A model generated the notes under the pieces. It saw only the letters and a program-made list of their open reading frames with translations. It did not search any database and had not been told where the DNA came from. Both the position numbers and the translations under genes were made by a program. Below, one piece after another: positions 8,557-16,254 of a stretch of 48,009 nucleotides of DNA. Source of the DNA: a bacterium (GTDB lineage Bacteria > Armatimonadota > UBA5829); the NCBI GenBank assembly GCA_021373255.1, contig JAJFTD010000004.1, positions 1-48,009 of the forward strand, in the 5' to 3' direction. Position 1 is the first letter of the stretch; every line of letters begins with the position of its first letter.

Positions 8557-9753
8557 TTACTTGGATACTGATCTCGACAATTTACGGTAGATTGACGTGA
8601 TCTGATACAAAGCGGTATAACACGACTTGCTCTTGCCCATGTTCCAGGGGTTACTGTTGGCTATATCCATATAGACACCTTTTGCCGCACGGATTAATTC
8701 TTCGTCCGCAAAAAGAGGCGGCGGATCTATAACCCAGGTACCATTATGTTTCTTCGCAAACGCAGACAAAGCCGACAGTATAGGAAACACGATCCCGTCT
8801 GGAACCTCTTGGATATTGCCTGCCTCATCACGAACGATAGACCGAAGCAAAGTGCCTCTAAATCCTGGATGGCATTTCCACTTTGTATACAGCTCAAGGG
8901 CTTGAGCAGCGACATCTAGATAGAATTCATAAAGTTGTTTCGCGTGTGCATGCTCTGGGCAATCTGTGTCCTTTGCTGCCTTATACAACTCTTGAAATTC
9001 TTTTAGACACTTCGCTTTCATACTGTAGGCATAGACTTTGTTGAAGTCCTTTGAATTCGGCCAAAGGCTCTCCGGTATAAGCGCGGTTATTACCTGAAGA
9101 AGACGCTCAGTCTTGATGTAGTCATCAGAGAGTTTTGTCTCAGACTTCTGCAACATAAGGTTGGGATTCGATTTTTGCAGTCTTTTTTCCAATTCGTCCA
9201 ATTGACCAAGACGTCCAGCAATAGATATTGTCATGACATCATTCTGGAAGTTGCGGGCAATGGAGACTTCGGCTATGAGATCCTCGTTATCAGTAACGAT
9301 AACCTCAAATTTCACATGAGCTCCCATCTGTTGAGCTTCATCCTTCGCAGTAAGCTTAGCATGATAGTCACGAATAACTCCCTGGGTCTGAGAGCCATTA
9401 ATGATACTAGGTCTTTTCAGGACAAGAACTTTGTTCTTCTCATCAATCTCACATTCTCGCGCCACGATGACGACACCACTGTTCAGAACTGAAAAGTTAT
9501 AGGGGTTATTTTCGAGAGTGTCTTGAATTGCCTTGTGGACCTGCGTTGGCCGCCGACGTCGACGCCCCTCCGCATCCTGTAAATAGTCCCGGACATTCTC
9601 ATCTGTTGGTAAACCCACAATGGCAGCTACCGGTGTATAACCAACATATACTTTCCGGTTGTTCTCGACATCTTCGGGACAACTAATGTTGCGCACAGTG
9701 TAGAACGGGAGTGTTGCAGACTTGCATTTGGGTGTAGCGGATTGAGTGGACAT
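8557..9753 (-). CDS. AIPR-like (abortive infection phage resistance) family protein
   Basis: The 398-residue protein has the pairing typical of the AIPR family (PF10592): NSGVVIVA at residues 91-98, then IINGSQTQG at 117-125, matching the usual NNGITI...IvNGcQT pattern. This matters because AIPR proteins are associated with abortive phage defence, although their biochemistry is poorly known. The start at 9753 (MSTQSATPK) is fixed by AAAGGAGGACTTTT before the ATG; a TTG at 9801 is not supported. The gene is more AT-rich than the flanking housekeeping genes. It has its own promoter and terminator and lies between direct copies of the GGTC-tract repeat, which suggests acquisition. No restriction or toxin partner is adjacent. 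The family call is from motif recognition only. Confidence 0.7.
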   Translation of the reverse strand: MSTQSATPKCKSATLPFYTVRNISCPEDVENNRKVYVGYTPVAAIVGLPTDENVRDYLQDAEGRRRRRPTQVHKAIQDTLENNPYNFSVLNSGVVIVARECEIDEKNKVLVLKRPSIINGSQTQGVIRDYHAKLTAKDEAQQMGAHVKFEVIVTDNEDLIAEVSIARNFQNDVMTISIAGRLGQLDELEKRLQKSNPNLMLQKSETKLSDDYIKTERLLQVITALIPESLWPNSKDFNKVYAYSMKAKCLKEFQELYKAAKDTDCPEHAHAKQLYEFYLDVAAQALELYTKWKCHPGFRGTLLRSIVRDEAGNIQEVPDGIVFPILSALSAFAKKHNGTWVIDPPPLFADEELIRAAKGVYMDIANSNPWNMGKSKSCYTALYQITSIYRKLSRSVSK

Positions 9754-9837
9754 AAAAGTCCTCCTTTTATCGGTTTCTGCCACCCGGTCTAAGGCCACCA
9801 ATACATCTGTCTGGGGCAGGATGAGCAGACTGGCATC

Positions 9838-9866
9838 ATGTTATCATATTGTTCAGCCATAGTCAA
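9838..9866 (-). promoter_or_regulatory. promoter of the AIPR-like gene
   Basis: On the minus strand TTGACT (9866-9861), a 17-nt spacer and TAACAT (9843-9838) are seen. The leader to the ATG at 9753 would be about 78 nt. Confidence 0.75.
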
Positions 9867-9879
9867 TACTAATATCATA

Positions 9880-9918
9880 GGTCAAGGTCGAAAGATCATA
9901 AAGTTGGGGAAGGTAAGG
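9880..9918. repeat. GGTC-tract repeat, copy B
   Basis: GGTCAAGGTCGAAAGATCAT is followed by AAAGTTGGGGAAGG. It runs in the same orientation as copy A, so the two bracket the AIPR-like gene as direct repeats. Confidence 0.65.
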
Positions 9919-9983
9919 AACCTATCACATAGGTGCCCAGTCAAGAAGTTAAGAGAGTATTATCTACACAGGATGGACTTGTC

Positions 9984-10235
9984 ATGGGTGACTTGAAATC
10001 AAAACCGTTAATCGTGCTCAAGGGCTTTCTCTTCCTGGTGATCGTGCTCACCACTTCGATCTCGCTGTACATACTCAATCCCGGCTGGCTCACCGCACTG
10101 CTGATTGTGCTGCTCATCTGGGCCTCTGCTCGGTTTTACTACTTCCTGTTCTATGTGCTGGAGAAATACGTCGACCCATCTCTGAAGTACACAGGTATCG
10201 GCGATATGCTAAGGCAGTTGCTACATCGAAAGTGA
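9984..10235 (+). CDS. small two-helix membrane protein, function unknown
   Basis: This is an 83-residue protein that I do not recognise. It has a short basic N-terminus (MGDLKSKP), then two hydrophobic segments at about residues 9-29 (FLFLVIVLTTSISLYIL) and 33-55 (WLTALLIVLLIWASARFYYF). A charged tail ends LRQLLHRK. Both ends are probably cytoplasmic. I chose the ATG at 9984, with AGGATGG about 8 nt upstream; a GTG at 9933 would add 17 residues. It lies between inverted copies B and C of the GGTC tract, downstream of and divergent from the AIPR-like gene. A link to defence cannot be shown. Confidence 0.55.
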   Translation: MGDLKSKPLIVLKGFLFLVIVLTTSISLYILNPGWLTALLIVLLIWASARFYYFLFYVLEKYVDPSLKYTGIGDMLRQLLHRK

Positions 10236-10242
10236 TTTTACA

Positions 10243-10286
10243 CCCTCCCGACCTTGTGACCTTACGACCTTTAGACCTTTGACCTA
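10243..10286. repeat. GGTC-tract repeat, copy C (inverted)
   Basis: CCCTCCCGACCTTGTGACC and the following CTTACGACCTTTAGACC are the reverse complement of the copy A/B pattern. Copies B and C face each other around the small membrane gene. Confidence 0.65.
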
Positions 10287-10299
10287 CTACGTCTGAGGA

Positions 10300-10375
10300 G
10301 GGATTACGGGTTCGACAGGAGAAGTGGTGAGAGAATTACGAGTGCAGGAGGATGCGGCCGCTTGAGCCGCTTGTG
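10300..10375 (+). other. structured leader with resemblance to a tmRNA 5' end
   Basis: GGGATTAC followed by GGGTTCGACAGG (10308-10319) looks like the acceptor and D-like start of tmRNA. A GC-rich hairpin follows (GCGGC...GCCGC, 10354-10370). There is no room for a whole tmRNA, because the SIS gene starts at 10385 without a ribosome site. It may be a fragment or an unrelated structured leader. Confidence 0.25.
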
Positions 10376-10384
10376 TTGTAATCA

Positions 10385-11023
10385 ATGAAGGAAGCAACTA
10401 ACCGACATTTGGAAAATTTGATCAACCGCCATCCCGAACTCAGATCCGTGAGTAATGCAATCAAGCAGGCGGTGGAGGCTATATGTGAGTGCCACAGTCG
10501 CAGAGGAAAGATCCTGGTGTGCGGAAATGGTGGCAGCGCTGCGGATAGTGGGCATATCGCGGGTGAGCTTATGAAAAACTTTTGTCTGCACAGGCAGGTT
10601 CCCGACGATGATAAGGCGCGATTGTTGAAAATCGACGGGGGTGATGAGCTTGCGAAGAGTCTTCAACCCGGCATGCCCGTGATTGCATTGTGCGACCAGA
10701 GCGTTCTCTCCACAGCGATCATAAACGATACCGACCCCGCTATGATCTATGCCCAACAGGTATATGTCTACGGCAGGCCCGGAGATATAATGCTTGGCAT
10801 CAGCACATCAGGGAATGCGGTTAATGTATCAAACGCGCTGAAAGTGGCTAAGGCATTCGGGCTTGTCACCATAGGAATGACCGGCACAAAGCCGAGCAAG
10901 ATGAACGCCCTCTGCGATGTGCTGATCAACGCCCCGGCTTCAGAAACCTACTTGATACAGGAATACCACCTCCCGATCTACCACACGATATGCCTGATGG
11001 TGGAGCATGAGGCGTTTGGATAG
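10385..11023 (+). CDS. GmhA-like SIS-domain sugar isomerase
   Basis: The 212-residue protein has the SIS motif CGNGGSAADSGH at 46-57. Residues H57, E61, Q192 and H200 line up with the metal and catalytic residues of E. coli GmhA (H61, E65, Q172, H180). The second phosphate-binding segment ISTSGNA lies at 139-145. GmhA converts sedoheptulose 7-phosphate to D-glycero-D-manno-heptose 7-phosphate for heptose synthesis. Related SIS proteins include DiaA and sugar-phosphate isomerases of unknown substrate, so the family is firm and the substrate is not. No other heptose genes are nearby. No Shine-Dalgarno is visible before the ATG; the 5' side is a GC-rich structured segment. A strong terminator follows. 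Confidence 0.8.
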   Translation: MKEATNRHLENLINRHPELRSVSNAIKQAVEAICECHSRRGKILVCGNGGSAADSGHIAGELMKNFCLHRQVPDDDKARLLKIDGGDELAKSLQPGMPVIALCDQSVLSTAIINDTDPAMIYAQQVYVYGRPGDIMLGISTSGNAVNVSNALKVAKAFGLVTIGMTGTKPSKMNALCDVLINAPASETYLIQEYHLPIYHTICLMVEHEAFG

Positions 11024-11047
11024 GGAAATGCAATCGCGAAAGCGCGA

Positions 11048-11100
11048 AAAACGCTGAATGACTAAGCACATACCCAGCGTTAGTCATTCAGCGTTTTCAT
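11048..11100. terminator. strong bidirectional terminator between convergent genes
   Basis: AACGCTGAATGACTAA (11050-11065, extendable to 11048) is exactly complementary to 11080-11097. The stem is 18 bp with a 14-nt loop. TTTTCATTTTATT follows on the plus strand, and TTTTTCGCG on the minus strand. Confidence 0.88.
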
Positions 11101-11122
11101 TTTATTCATCCCCTCAGCGATT

Positions 11123-13975
11123 CTAAGGACACGCTAAGGTAATTGCATCGCTGGTAGTTTCGATCATCTGACCGTTTACCTGCACACTGCCCTCTCGTGG
11201 CAATTTGATGTCGAGTTTGGACCCTGCGGGCGCTTGAACTCTGAGCGTGAATGGTTGATCCGGCGTGTTTTCCCACTGGACTGAAATATCGCCAGCCGGA
11301 GTGGGCACCGTGCCGCGGCACCAAGTCAGGTCGCCGGGGTGCGGCTCGATTATTACCGGAGAGAAACCTATTCCACCTGGTTTTACACCGACTACATAGC
11401 TGCTCAGGAAGAACGTGGGAGCAGCGGACCAGCCGTGGCAGTGGCTTCTGGTCAGGCGGCCATCAGGACTGCTGCAGGACCACATCTCCCAGAAAGTTGT
11501 TGAGCCCTTTTCCACCATGAACCCCCAGTCCCTGCGGATGGTATCAAGGAACTCAACCACACGATTCTCTTCCTGCAGAGCTTCGAGGAGGAAGAACTCG
11601 AAGAACGGGCTTCCTGCTTTCACGAAACCATCCGGTGGGTTGTGGAGGATGTCGCGGCACCTTTCGGCCCGAGCGCCCTGTGCCACACCGGACATCATCG
11701 CGACCGTCTGGGTCTGCTGGCTGAATACAGGGCTATGTTCATCGCCGCGCAGGCAGTCTGTGTATGCCTGTGCTTCTTCGTTCCAGAGATGTGCATTTAT
11801 GGCATCACTCAAATCAGATGTTATCGCTCGCCATTTGCGTGCCAGGTCAGGTCGTTCGAGTGTATCAGCCATATCGGCGGCGGTGTTGAGCGCCAGCACC
11901 GCAAAGCAGTTATTGTGAGTTACCACACCCCTATTGGGAGTATCCATCGCGGCCCAGTCAAACATATTCCAGGCATGAATGCTGAACAACCCTCTGGAAT
12001 CCAAGTGCTGCTCCACACCCTCGATGTTACGTTCTATATAGGCAAGCAGTTTCCGGCTGTTGGGGATGTCGCCTGTGTATATGAGATACTCGCAACACGA
12101 CCTCATCCACAAGAAGCTCCACGCGGGGAGAATATTCACCCAAGCACTTGGAACGTGACTCTCGGTAATGGCGGAACGCTCCATGCTGTTGCCGGTCTGT
12201 TCGAGGCAGCGGAACCACAGGCGCGGGTCGCCGTTAATGACCCAGTCTATCAGTGCTTCGTTGCGAGCATCGCCCACCCAGTTGGTCTGCTCGTAGGTGG
12301 GGCAGTCCGTATATGTGTCTTCGGAGCAACAGCGCAGGGTATGCGCGCCAACTTTCCAGATGCGATTAAGCAAAGCATCCGACGATGCGAACGATCCCCT
12401 GTTGGACTGCGGATATGTGCAGAACAAGGTCTTGACGCCCTTCAGCTTCACAGGCTCGCGCAGATTTCGCAGGATCATGTAACTATAGCGGAAGCCCCTG
12501 CGTAGGTAGGTTTTATATGATTGGCGTCCATCACGGCAGATGTAACGGAAGCTGTTGTTCATTCCCTCAGCGAAGTTGTAACGTCCGTCGGGCTGGATGA
12601 ACTCGAAATTGTGGAAGTCGACTATAGTGCCCGCGGATGCCGTTATCTCGAATGCATGGTATCCTACAACTTCAGCGCCGAAATCAAGGAGCAAACGAAC
12701 GTCACAGCCATCCGGAGCCGGGTGGACAGTGGTCCATTCGCTGCCGGAGAGCAGCCCTTCGGGGTTGTCTACCTGTGGCACCGGCGCGGTTACGAAGTCT
12801 GTATAGGCCTGAGCGAACACGTTCACATCAGGTGCGTATTCCGGTACAATCTGTTGAAAGAAAGGCTCGTTCACTACAGCGGAAACATCGGCACTGTCCC
12901 AGAATGCCTCACCAGTGGCATGACCGGGAGATGCAGGGTTAACGACGATAAGCGAATCATCCATGCTCGAATCAGCCTTGGCAATCTGCTTGTCATTCAA
13001 CTCAAATGGGCCAACCACAGCCCAAGATGATCCCGGCTGGTCGCCCGTGCTGCAGAACCGCAGGCCCTCGGGACCGTCGAAGCAGACTACCTGGTCAAGT
13101 GAATGACCATCAAAGACCGGCACAACCAGACTGTTCCATCCTGGTTTCAGAAGCAACAGGTCGCCATTTACGAGTTCACCATTGAGCTTGAGTTCGCTGC
13201 TCAAGTTGCCGCGCCATGCGATTGTTAACTCGGCCTCACTCGGCGACCAAATCTGAGTCACTATATAGAAATGGCATACGGACATATTTGACGATACATC
13301 GCCCGGCACGATATACGGCTTTGGACGCAGTGTGAATATGTAGGGCAAAGACCCGACTGATTCGGCGCTCACAAACCTGGCGGGAAGAACCGGCTCCATC
13401 GTCAGGAACGGAATTGCTCGATCGGACAGATCGCTGTGCTCTCCATCCTCCGATGGGCGAAGCTCGACGGCGCAGGGCCATGTTGAGTCATCATACTCAG
13501 GTGACCGCCACCCGTCATCCTGCCTGGCATCAAACTGCTCTTCAAATGCCTCTTGCACACTGACTCTGGGCACTGAAGACTTATATGCATTGTCGCACAC
13601 AGCTCGCCATTGGCTGTCGGATACCAGGGTCTGCCCGTTCATCTCAATCTTGGCAAGCAGACCGGGAGCGGCTGGAATATACTGGAAGTTGCCTTCACCC
13701 CAGTGATTGACCAGCACAGCGACAACATTTTTACCTGGAGACAGGTGGGGCGCAATGTCGTATTCATCATATCGCCAGTGAGACGGCCAATCGCGCACCG
13801 GCCCCTGACCGATCCACTCGCCATTTATATAAAGCACATATCTGGAATCAGCAGTTATGTGAATGCTTGCAGGCCCACCGGTATAGTCAAATACACGACG
13901 GAACTTAACAAAAGCGTTTACGTTCGAAGTCTTATCTGTGGTCCAAATCCAATGACCACTCCATTGATAATTCAA
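11123..13975 (-). CDS. glycoside hydrolase family 78 (alpha-L-rhamnosidase-like)
   Basis: GH78 inverting enzymes release terminal alpha-L-rhamnose from plant or microbial glycans. The ~950-residue protein has an N-terminal beta-sandwich with the usual opening WSGHWIWTTDK. The (alpha/alpha)6 catalytic region has TDCPTYEQTNWVGDARNE at about 553-570 (acid and substrate residues) and TTFWEMW near 829, holding the general base glutamate. A C-terminal beta domain follows. No signal peptide is seen, so it probably acts in the cytoplasm. The start is a TTG at 13975 with GGAGG 5 nt upstream; the more distal TTG at 13987 overlaps that ribosome site. Rhamnose specificity is by family only. No rhamnose catabolic genes adjoin it. 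Confidence 0.88.
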   Translation of the reverse strand: MNYQWSGHWIWTTDKTSNVNAFVKFRRVFDYTGGPASIHITADSRYVLYINGEWIGQGPVRDWPSHWRYDEYDIAPHLSPGKNVVAVLVNHWGEGNFQYIPAAPGLLAKIEMNGQTLVSDSQWRAVCDNAYKSSVPRVSVQEAFEEQFDARQDDGWRSPEYDDSTWPCAVELRPSEDGEHSDLSDRAIPFLTMEPVLPARFVSAESVGSLPYIFTLRPKPYIVPGDVSSNMSVCHFYIVTQIWSPSEAELTIAWRGNLSSELKLNGELVNGDLLLLKPGWNSLVVPVFDGHSLDQVVCFDGPEGLRFCSTGDQPGSSWAVVGPFELNDKQIAKADSSMDDSLIVVNPASPGHATGEAFWDSADVSAVVNEPFFQQIVPEYAPDVNVFAQAYTDFVTAPVPQVDNPEGLLSGSEWTTVHPAPDGCDVRLLLDFGAEVVGYHAFEITASAGTIVDFHNFEFIQPDGRYNFAEGMNNSFRYICRDGRQSYKTYLRRGFRYSYMILRNLREPVKLKGVKTLFCTYPQSNRGSFASSDALLNRIWKVGAHTLRCCSEDTYTDCPTYEQTNWVGDARNEALIDWVINGDPRLWFRCLEQTGNSMERSAITESHVPSAWVNILPAWSFLWMRSCCEYLIYTGDIPNSRKLLAYIERNIEGVEQHLDSRGLFSIHAWNMFDWAAMDTPNRGVVTHNNCFAVLALNTAADMADTLERPDLARKWRAITSDLSDAINAHLWNEEAQAYTDCLRGDEHSPVFSQQTQTVAMMSGVAQGARAERCRDILHNPPDGFVKAGSPFFEFFLLEALQEENRVVEFLDTIRRDWGFMVEKGSTTFWEMWSCSSPDGRLTRSHCHGWSAAPTFFLSSYVVGVKPGGIGFSPVIIEPHPGDLTWCRGTVPTPAGDISVQWENTPDQPFTLRVQAPAGSKLDIKLPREGSVQVNGQMIETTSDAITLACP

Positions 13976-14055
13976 TCTGTCCTCCAAATACTACTAGCCC
14001 AGCAAACAAGGGCAACTACCACTTCAACGTCATCGAGCCAAATCCTTTATACAAT

Positions 14056-14079
14056 CATGCATATTTATAGACATGCATG
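14056..14079. promoter_or_regulatory. inverted repeat around a TATAAA box upstream of the GH78 gene
   Basis: CATGCAT (14056-14062) and ATGCATG (14073-14079) flank TTTATAG, which reads TATAAA on the minus strand. This could be an operator over a -10 box, about 85 nt before the GH78 start. No clear -35 is seen. Confidence 0.3.
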
Positions 14080-14096
14080 CTTGTACGCACCCAATG

Positions 14097-14122
14097 GCTC
14101 GGATCATAAAGCGAATCCGAGC
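14097..14122 (-). terminator. hairpin after the GlcD-like gene
   Basis: GCTCGGAT (14097-14104) and ATCCGAGC (14115-14122) form an 8-bp stem with a 10-nt loop, 31 nt past the oxidase stop. No T-run follows, so termination is possible but not certain. Confidence 0.35.
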
Positions 14123-14152
14123 GCCAACGTAACTGCAACAAGAGCTTTATTA

Positions 14153-15661
14153 TCAGAAAAGATTACCTGGGCTGAAAAGTGCTGTGGGATCGAACAGGGA
14201 TTTTAGCACGCGCATTTGAGAAACGCCATCTTCACCGAACATTATCTTGAGCATAGGAGCTTTCAACTTGCCTATACCGTGTTCGGCAGACACCGAACCT
14301 CCCATTGCAACTATCTCATTAGCCCACGACATATATAGCGACTTGCCGCGCTGGTATTGGTCCATATCCGTGGGGAGGATGTTCACGTGGACGTGATTGT
14401 CTCCGATATGGCCAAAAACCACCGACTGCAGCAAACTCTCTTGTAAATCAGCTCGATACATCGACATAGTCCGCTCAAGCTGCAAGGCCGGCACAGACAT
14501 ATCAGTGCCCAGCTTCGTCAACTCAGGGCAGGCTCGCTTGCGCTCGTCTATGAGCAGGTTTACAGCTTCAGGCACGGCGTGGCGGAATGCCTTGAGAGGT
14601 TCGCGTTCACGCTCGGTAGTGGCATACCAGGTGTCATCATCACTTGCCCCGAGAGCCATAACCAACTCAACAGCCGCCAGCGCAGACTCCTCACACTCAT
14701 CATCGCTTTCACCATGATACTCGATAGCGACTGCCGTATGGAAGTGCGGTTTCAAAGGCGGTATGTTAGAAAACGCTCCGTATTTGGATTTCGCGTCACG
14801 TAACAAATTCAGCGAGTCTGAATTGAAAAACTCTATTGCGATGGGACGCATCCCCTGGTAGTCAAGTCCACCCACATCCTCTCCGCGCACTGCCCGAACG
14901 AATCTCAGTGCAGCTTCTTCGGATGGAAGAAATGCAGTAAGCGAGGCAATCGCTTTAGGAACCGGGATCAGCTTCAGCTCGATCTGCGTCACCACTCCCA
15001 GTGTGCCTTCCATGCCAATGAACAGGTCGATCAGGTCCATATCATCGGCTACATAATAACCGGCTGCGGTTTTGACGGGTGGCAGTGTGTAAATCGGGAG
15101 GGTTCCAACGATCTCTCGGCCGTTTTCATTATAAATATTAAATTCTCTGCCTCTGGTAAAGCTCTCCCCGCGCCGGATGCTGATCACGCTGCCGTCACTT
15201 AGGACAACACGCAGTGCCGTGACCCAACTTCGAGTTGGACCATAGAAGAAAGATGATGCCCCGGAGGCGTTGCACGCGACCATACCGCCTATAGATGCTG
15301 ATGTCTCAGTAGGATCGGGCGGCAGGAACAGCCCATTCTTAGCGGCAACTTCGCGGATCTCAGTTAGCAGAGCTCCAGGTGAAACCGTCAGCCGGAACTC
15401 ACCATCGGAATCGGTTCGCACTTCTCCGATACCGTTCATCCGGCTCAAGTTGAGAACATGCCCACCCTGCGGCACAGCTCCGGCGGTAATCCCCGTGCGA
15501 GCGCCCTGGATTGTGATAGCTTGATTTAGATCACGAGCCTGGAGGACGGCGTCAATGACATCTGCTTCGGTGGTGGGAAACGAAATGGAATCTGCCTTGC
15601 CAATGCGGCGAGACTCATCGCGCAGAAACTCATCAAACTCCGAACTCCAAGATTTCAGCAT
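14153..15661 (-). CDS. GlcD-like FAD-linked oxidase (glycolate/D-lactate dehydrogenase family)
   Basis: The 502-residue flavoprotein has an FAD_binding_4 (VAO-type) domain with IQGARTGITAGA at about 52-63 and PDPTETSASIGGMVACNASG at about 117-136. A FAD-oxidase C-terminal domain ends with the conserved VSAEHGIGK and the close SPGNLF. Members oxidise 2-hydroxy acids such as glycolate, D-lactate or D-2-hydroxyglutarate and pass electrons to quinone or an FeS partner. No GlcE or GlcF partner is adjacent, so it resembles single-subunit D-lactate dehydrogenase types. It has its own promoter and ends about 180 nt before GH78. One idea is that it oxidises lactate derived from sugar deoxy carbons, but nothing here tests this. 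Confidence 0.85.
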   Translation of the reverse strand: MLKSWSSEFDEFLRDESRRIGKADSISFPTTEADVIDAVLQARDLNQAITIQGARTGITAGAVPQGGHVLNLSRMNGIGEVRTDSDGEFRLTVSPGALLTEIREVAAKNGLFLPPDPTETSASIGGMVACNASGASSFFYGPTRSWVTALRVVLSDGSVISIRRGESFTRGREFNIYNENGREIVGTLPIYTLPPVKTAAGYYVADDMDLIDLFIGMEGTLGVVTQIELKLIPVPKAIASLTAFLPSEEAALRFVRAVRGEDVGGLDYQGMRPIAIEFFNSDSLNLLRDAKSKYGAFSNIPPLKPHFHTAVAIEYHGESDDECEESALAAVELVMALGASDDDTWYATTEREREPLKAFRHAVPEAVNLLIDERKRACPELTKLGTDMSVPALQLERTMSMYRADLQESLLQSVVFGHIGDNHVHVNILPTDMDQYQRGKSLYMSWANEIVAMGGSVSAEHGIGKLKAPMLKIMFGEDGVSQMRVLKSLFDPTALFSPGNLF

Positions 15662-15726
15662 TGTTCTGCGTCACACCACTAAGCAGCATTGCGGGATCCG
15701 ACGGGCAACCGGTATCCCTTATTGAC

Positions 15727-15755
15727 AGTATATCTTCTGTTACCACAGCAGTCAA
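15727..15755 (-). promoter_or_regulatory. promoter of the GlcD-like gene
   Basis: On the minus strand TTGACT (15755-15750), a 17-nt spacer and TATACT (15732-15727) are present. The leader to the ATG at 15661 is about 59 nt. Confidence 0.8.
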
Positions 15756-15795
15756 TGTCATGTCGTGAATCTATCTATTCGAAATAGCATATAAG

Positions 15796-15831
15796 CTCGA
15801 CCCAATGTCGTGTTTCATACATTGGGTCGAG
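15796..15831. repeat. 13-bp perfect hairpin
   Basis: CTCGACCCAATGT (15796-15808) pairs exactly with 15819-15831 around a 10-nt loop. It lies upstream of the GlcD promoter in the gene-free gap 15756-16254. No T-run is present. Confidence 0.6.
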
Positions 15832-15925
15832 ATCAACCTCGCCGCACTTACTTAAAACTAGCACACAGTCGAGAAGGGAATGGGATAAGTTTAAGTTCGG
15901 GCACATCTCTGACGTGGCCCGCATT

Positions 15926-15956
15926 GGCAAAATGGCATCGGAGATCCCATTTTGCC
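15926..15956. repeat. 10-bp perfect hairpin
   Basis: GGCAAAATGG (15926-15935) pairs exactly with CCATTTTGCC (15947-15956) around an 11-nt loop. It is just left of the MITE-like element. Confidence 0.55.
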
Positions 15957-15968
15957 CCTTTCGGCGCA

Positions 15969-16189
15969 GATCAGAGATCATTACTGTCGAAAGTTGTTCT
16001 TTCCGAGTCCCCGTAGGGGGACTTTGTGCTGTTGTTGCCGTGACTTTAGTCGCCCGGCGAATGAATTCGCAGCAACAAAGGCACGAAGTCGACTCGCAGC
16101 GACAGCAGGCTCACAGAGACTGCGATAGCCTTCATCGACTGGAAAAACAGATAGCATAAATGAACTTTCGACAGTAATGATCAGAGATC
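15969..16189. mobile_element. 221-bp MITE-like element with terminal inverted repeats
   Basis: The 27-nt ends 15969-15995 and 16163-16189 are inverted repeats. Their inner 19 nt (ATCATTACTGTCGAAAGTT) are exact, and their outer part is GATCAGAGATC against its own complement. Inside, GACTTTGTGCTGTTGTTGCC (16020-16039) faces GCAGCAACAAAGGCACGAAG (16069-16088), so the element is a nested palindrome. The inner part is shared with 22911-22945. It has no coding capacity, so any movement would need an outside transposase. Confidence 0.6.
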
Positions 16190-16254
16190 TGCCCGAACCC
16201 TTAACACGATTCCTTGTATGCTACCTGCCCCTCAGCGGTATGGCGCTTTACATG

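Noticed and set aside
13610-14206. 198-codon plus-strand frame over the start of the GH78 gene
   Set aside because: Antisense to the conserved GH78 N-terminus and across the gap to the GlcD-like gene; no motif.
15810-16159. Small plus-strand frames in the gap after the GlcD-like gene
   Set aside because: They run through hairpins and the MITE-like element, lack ribosome sites and show no recognisable domain.
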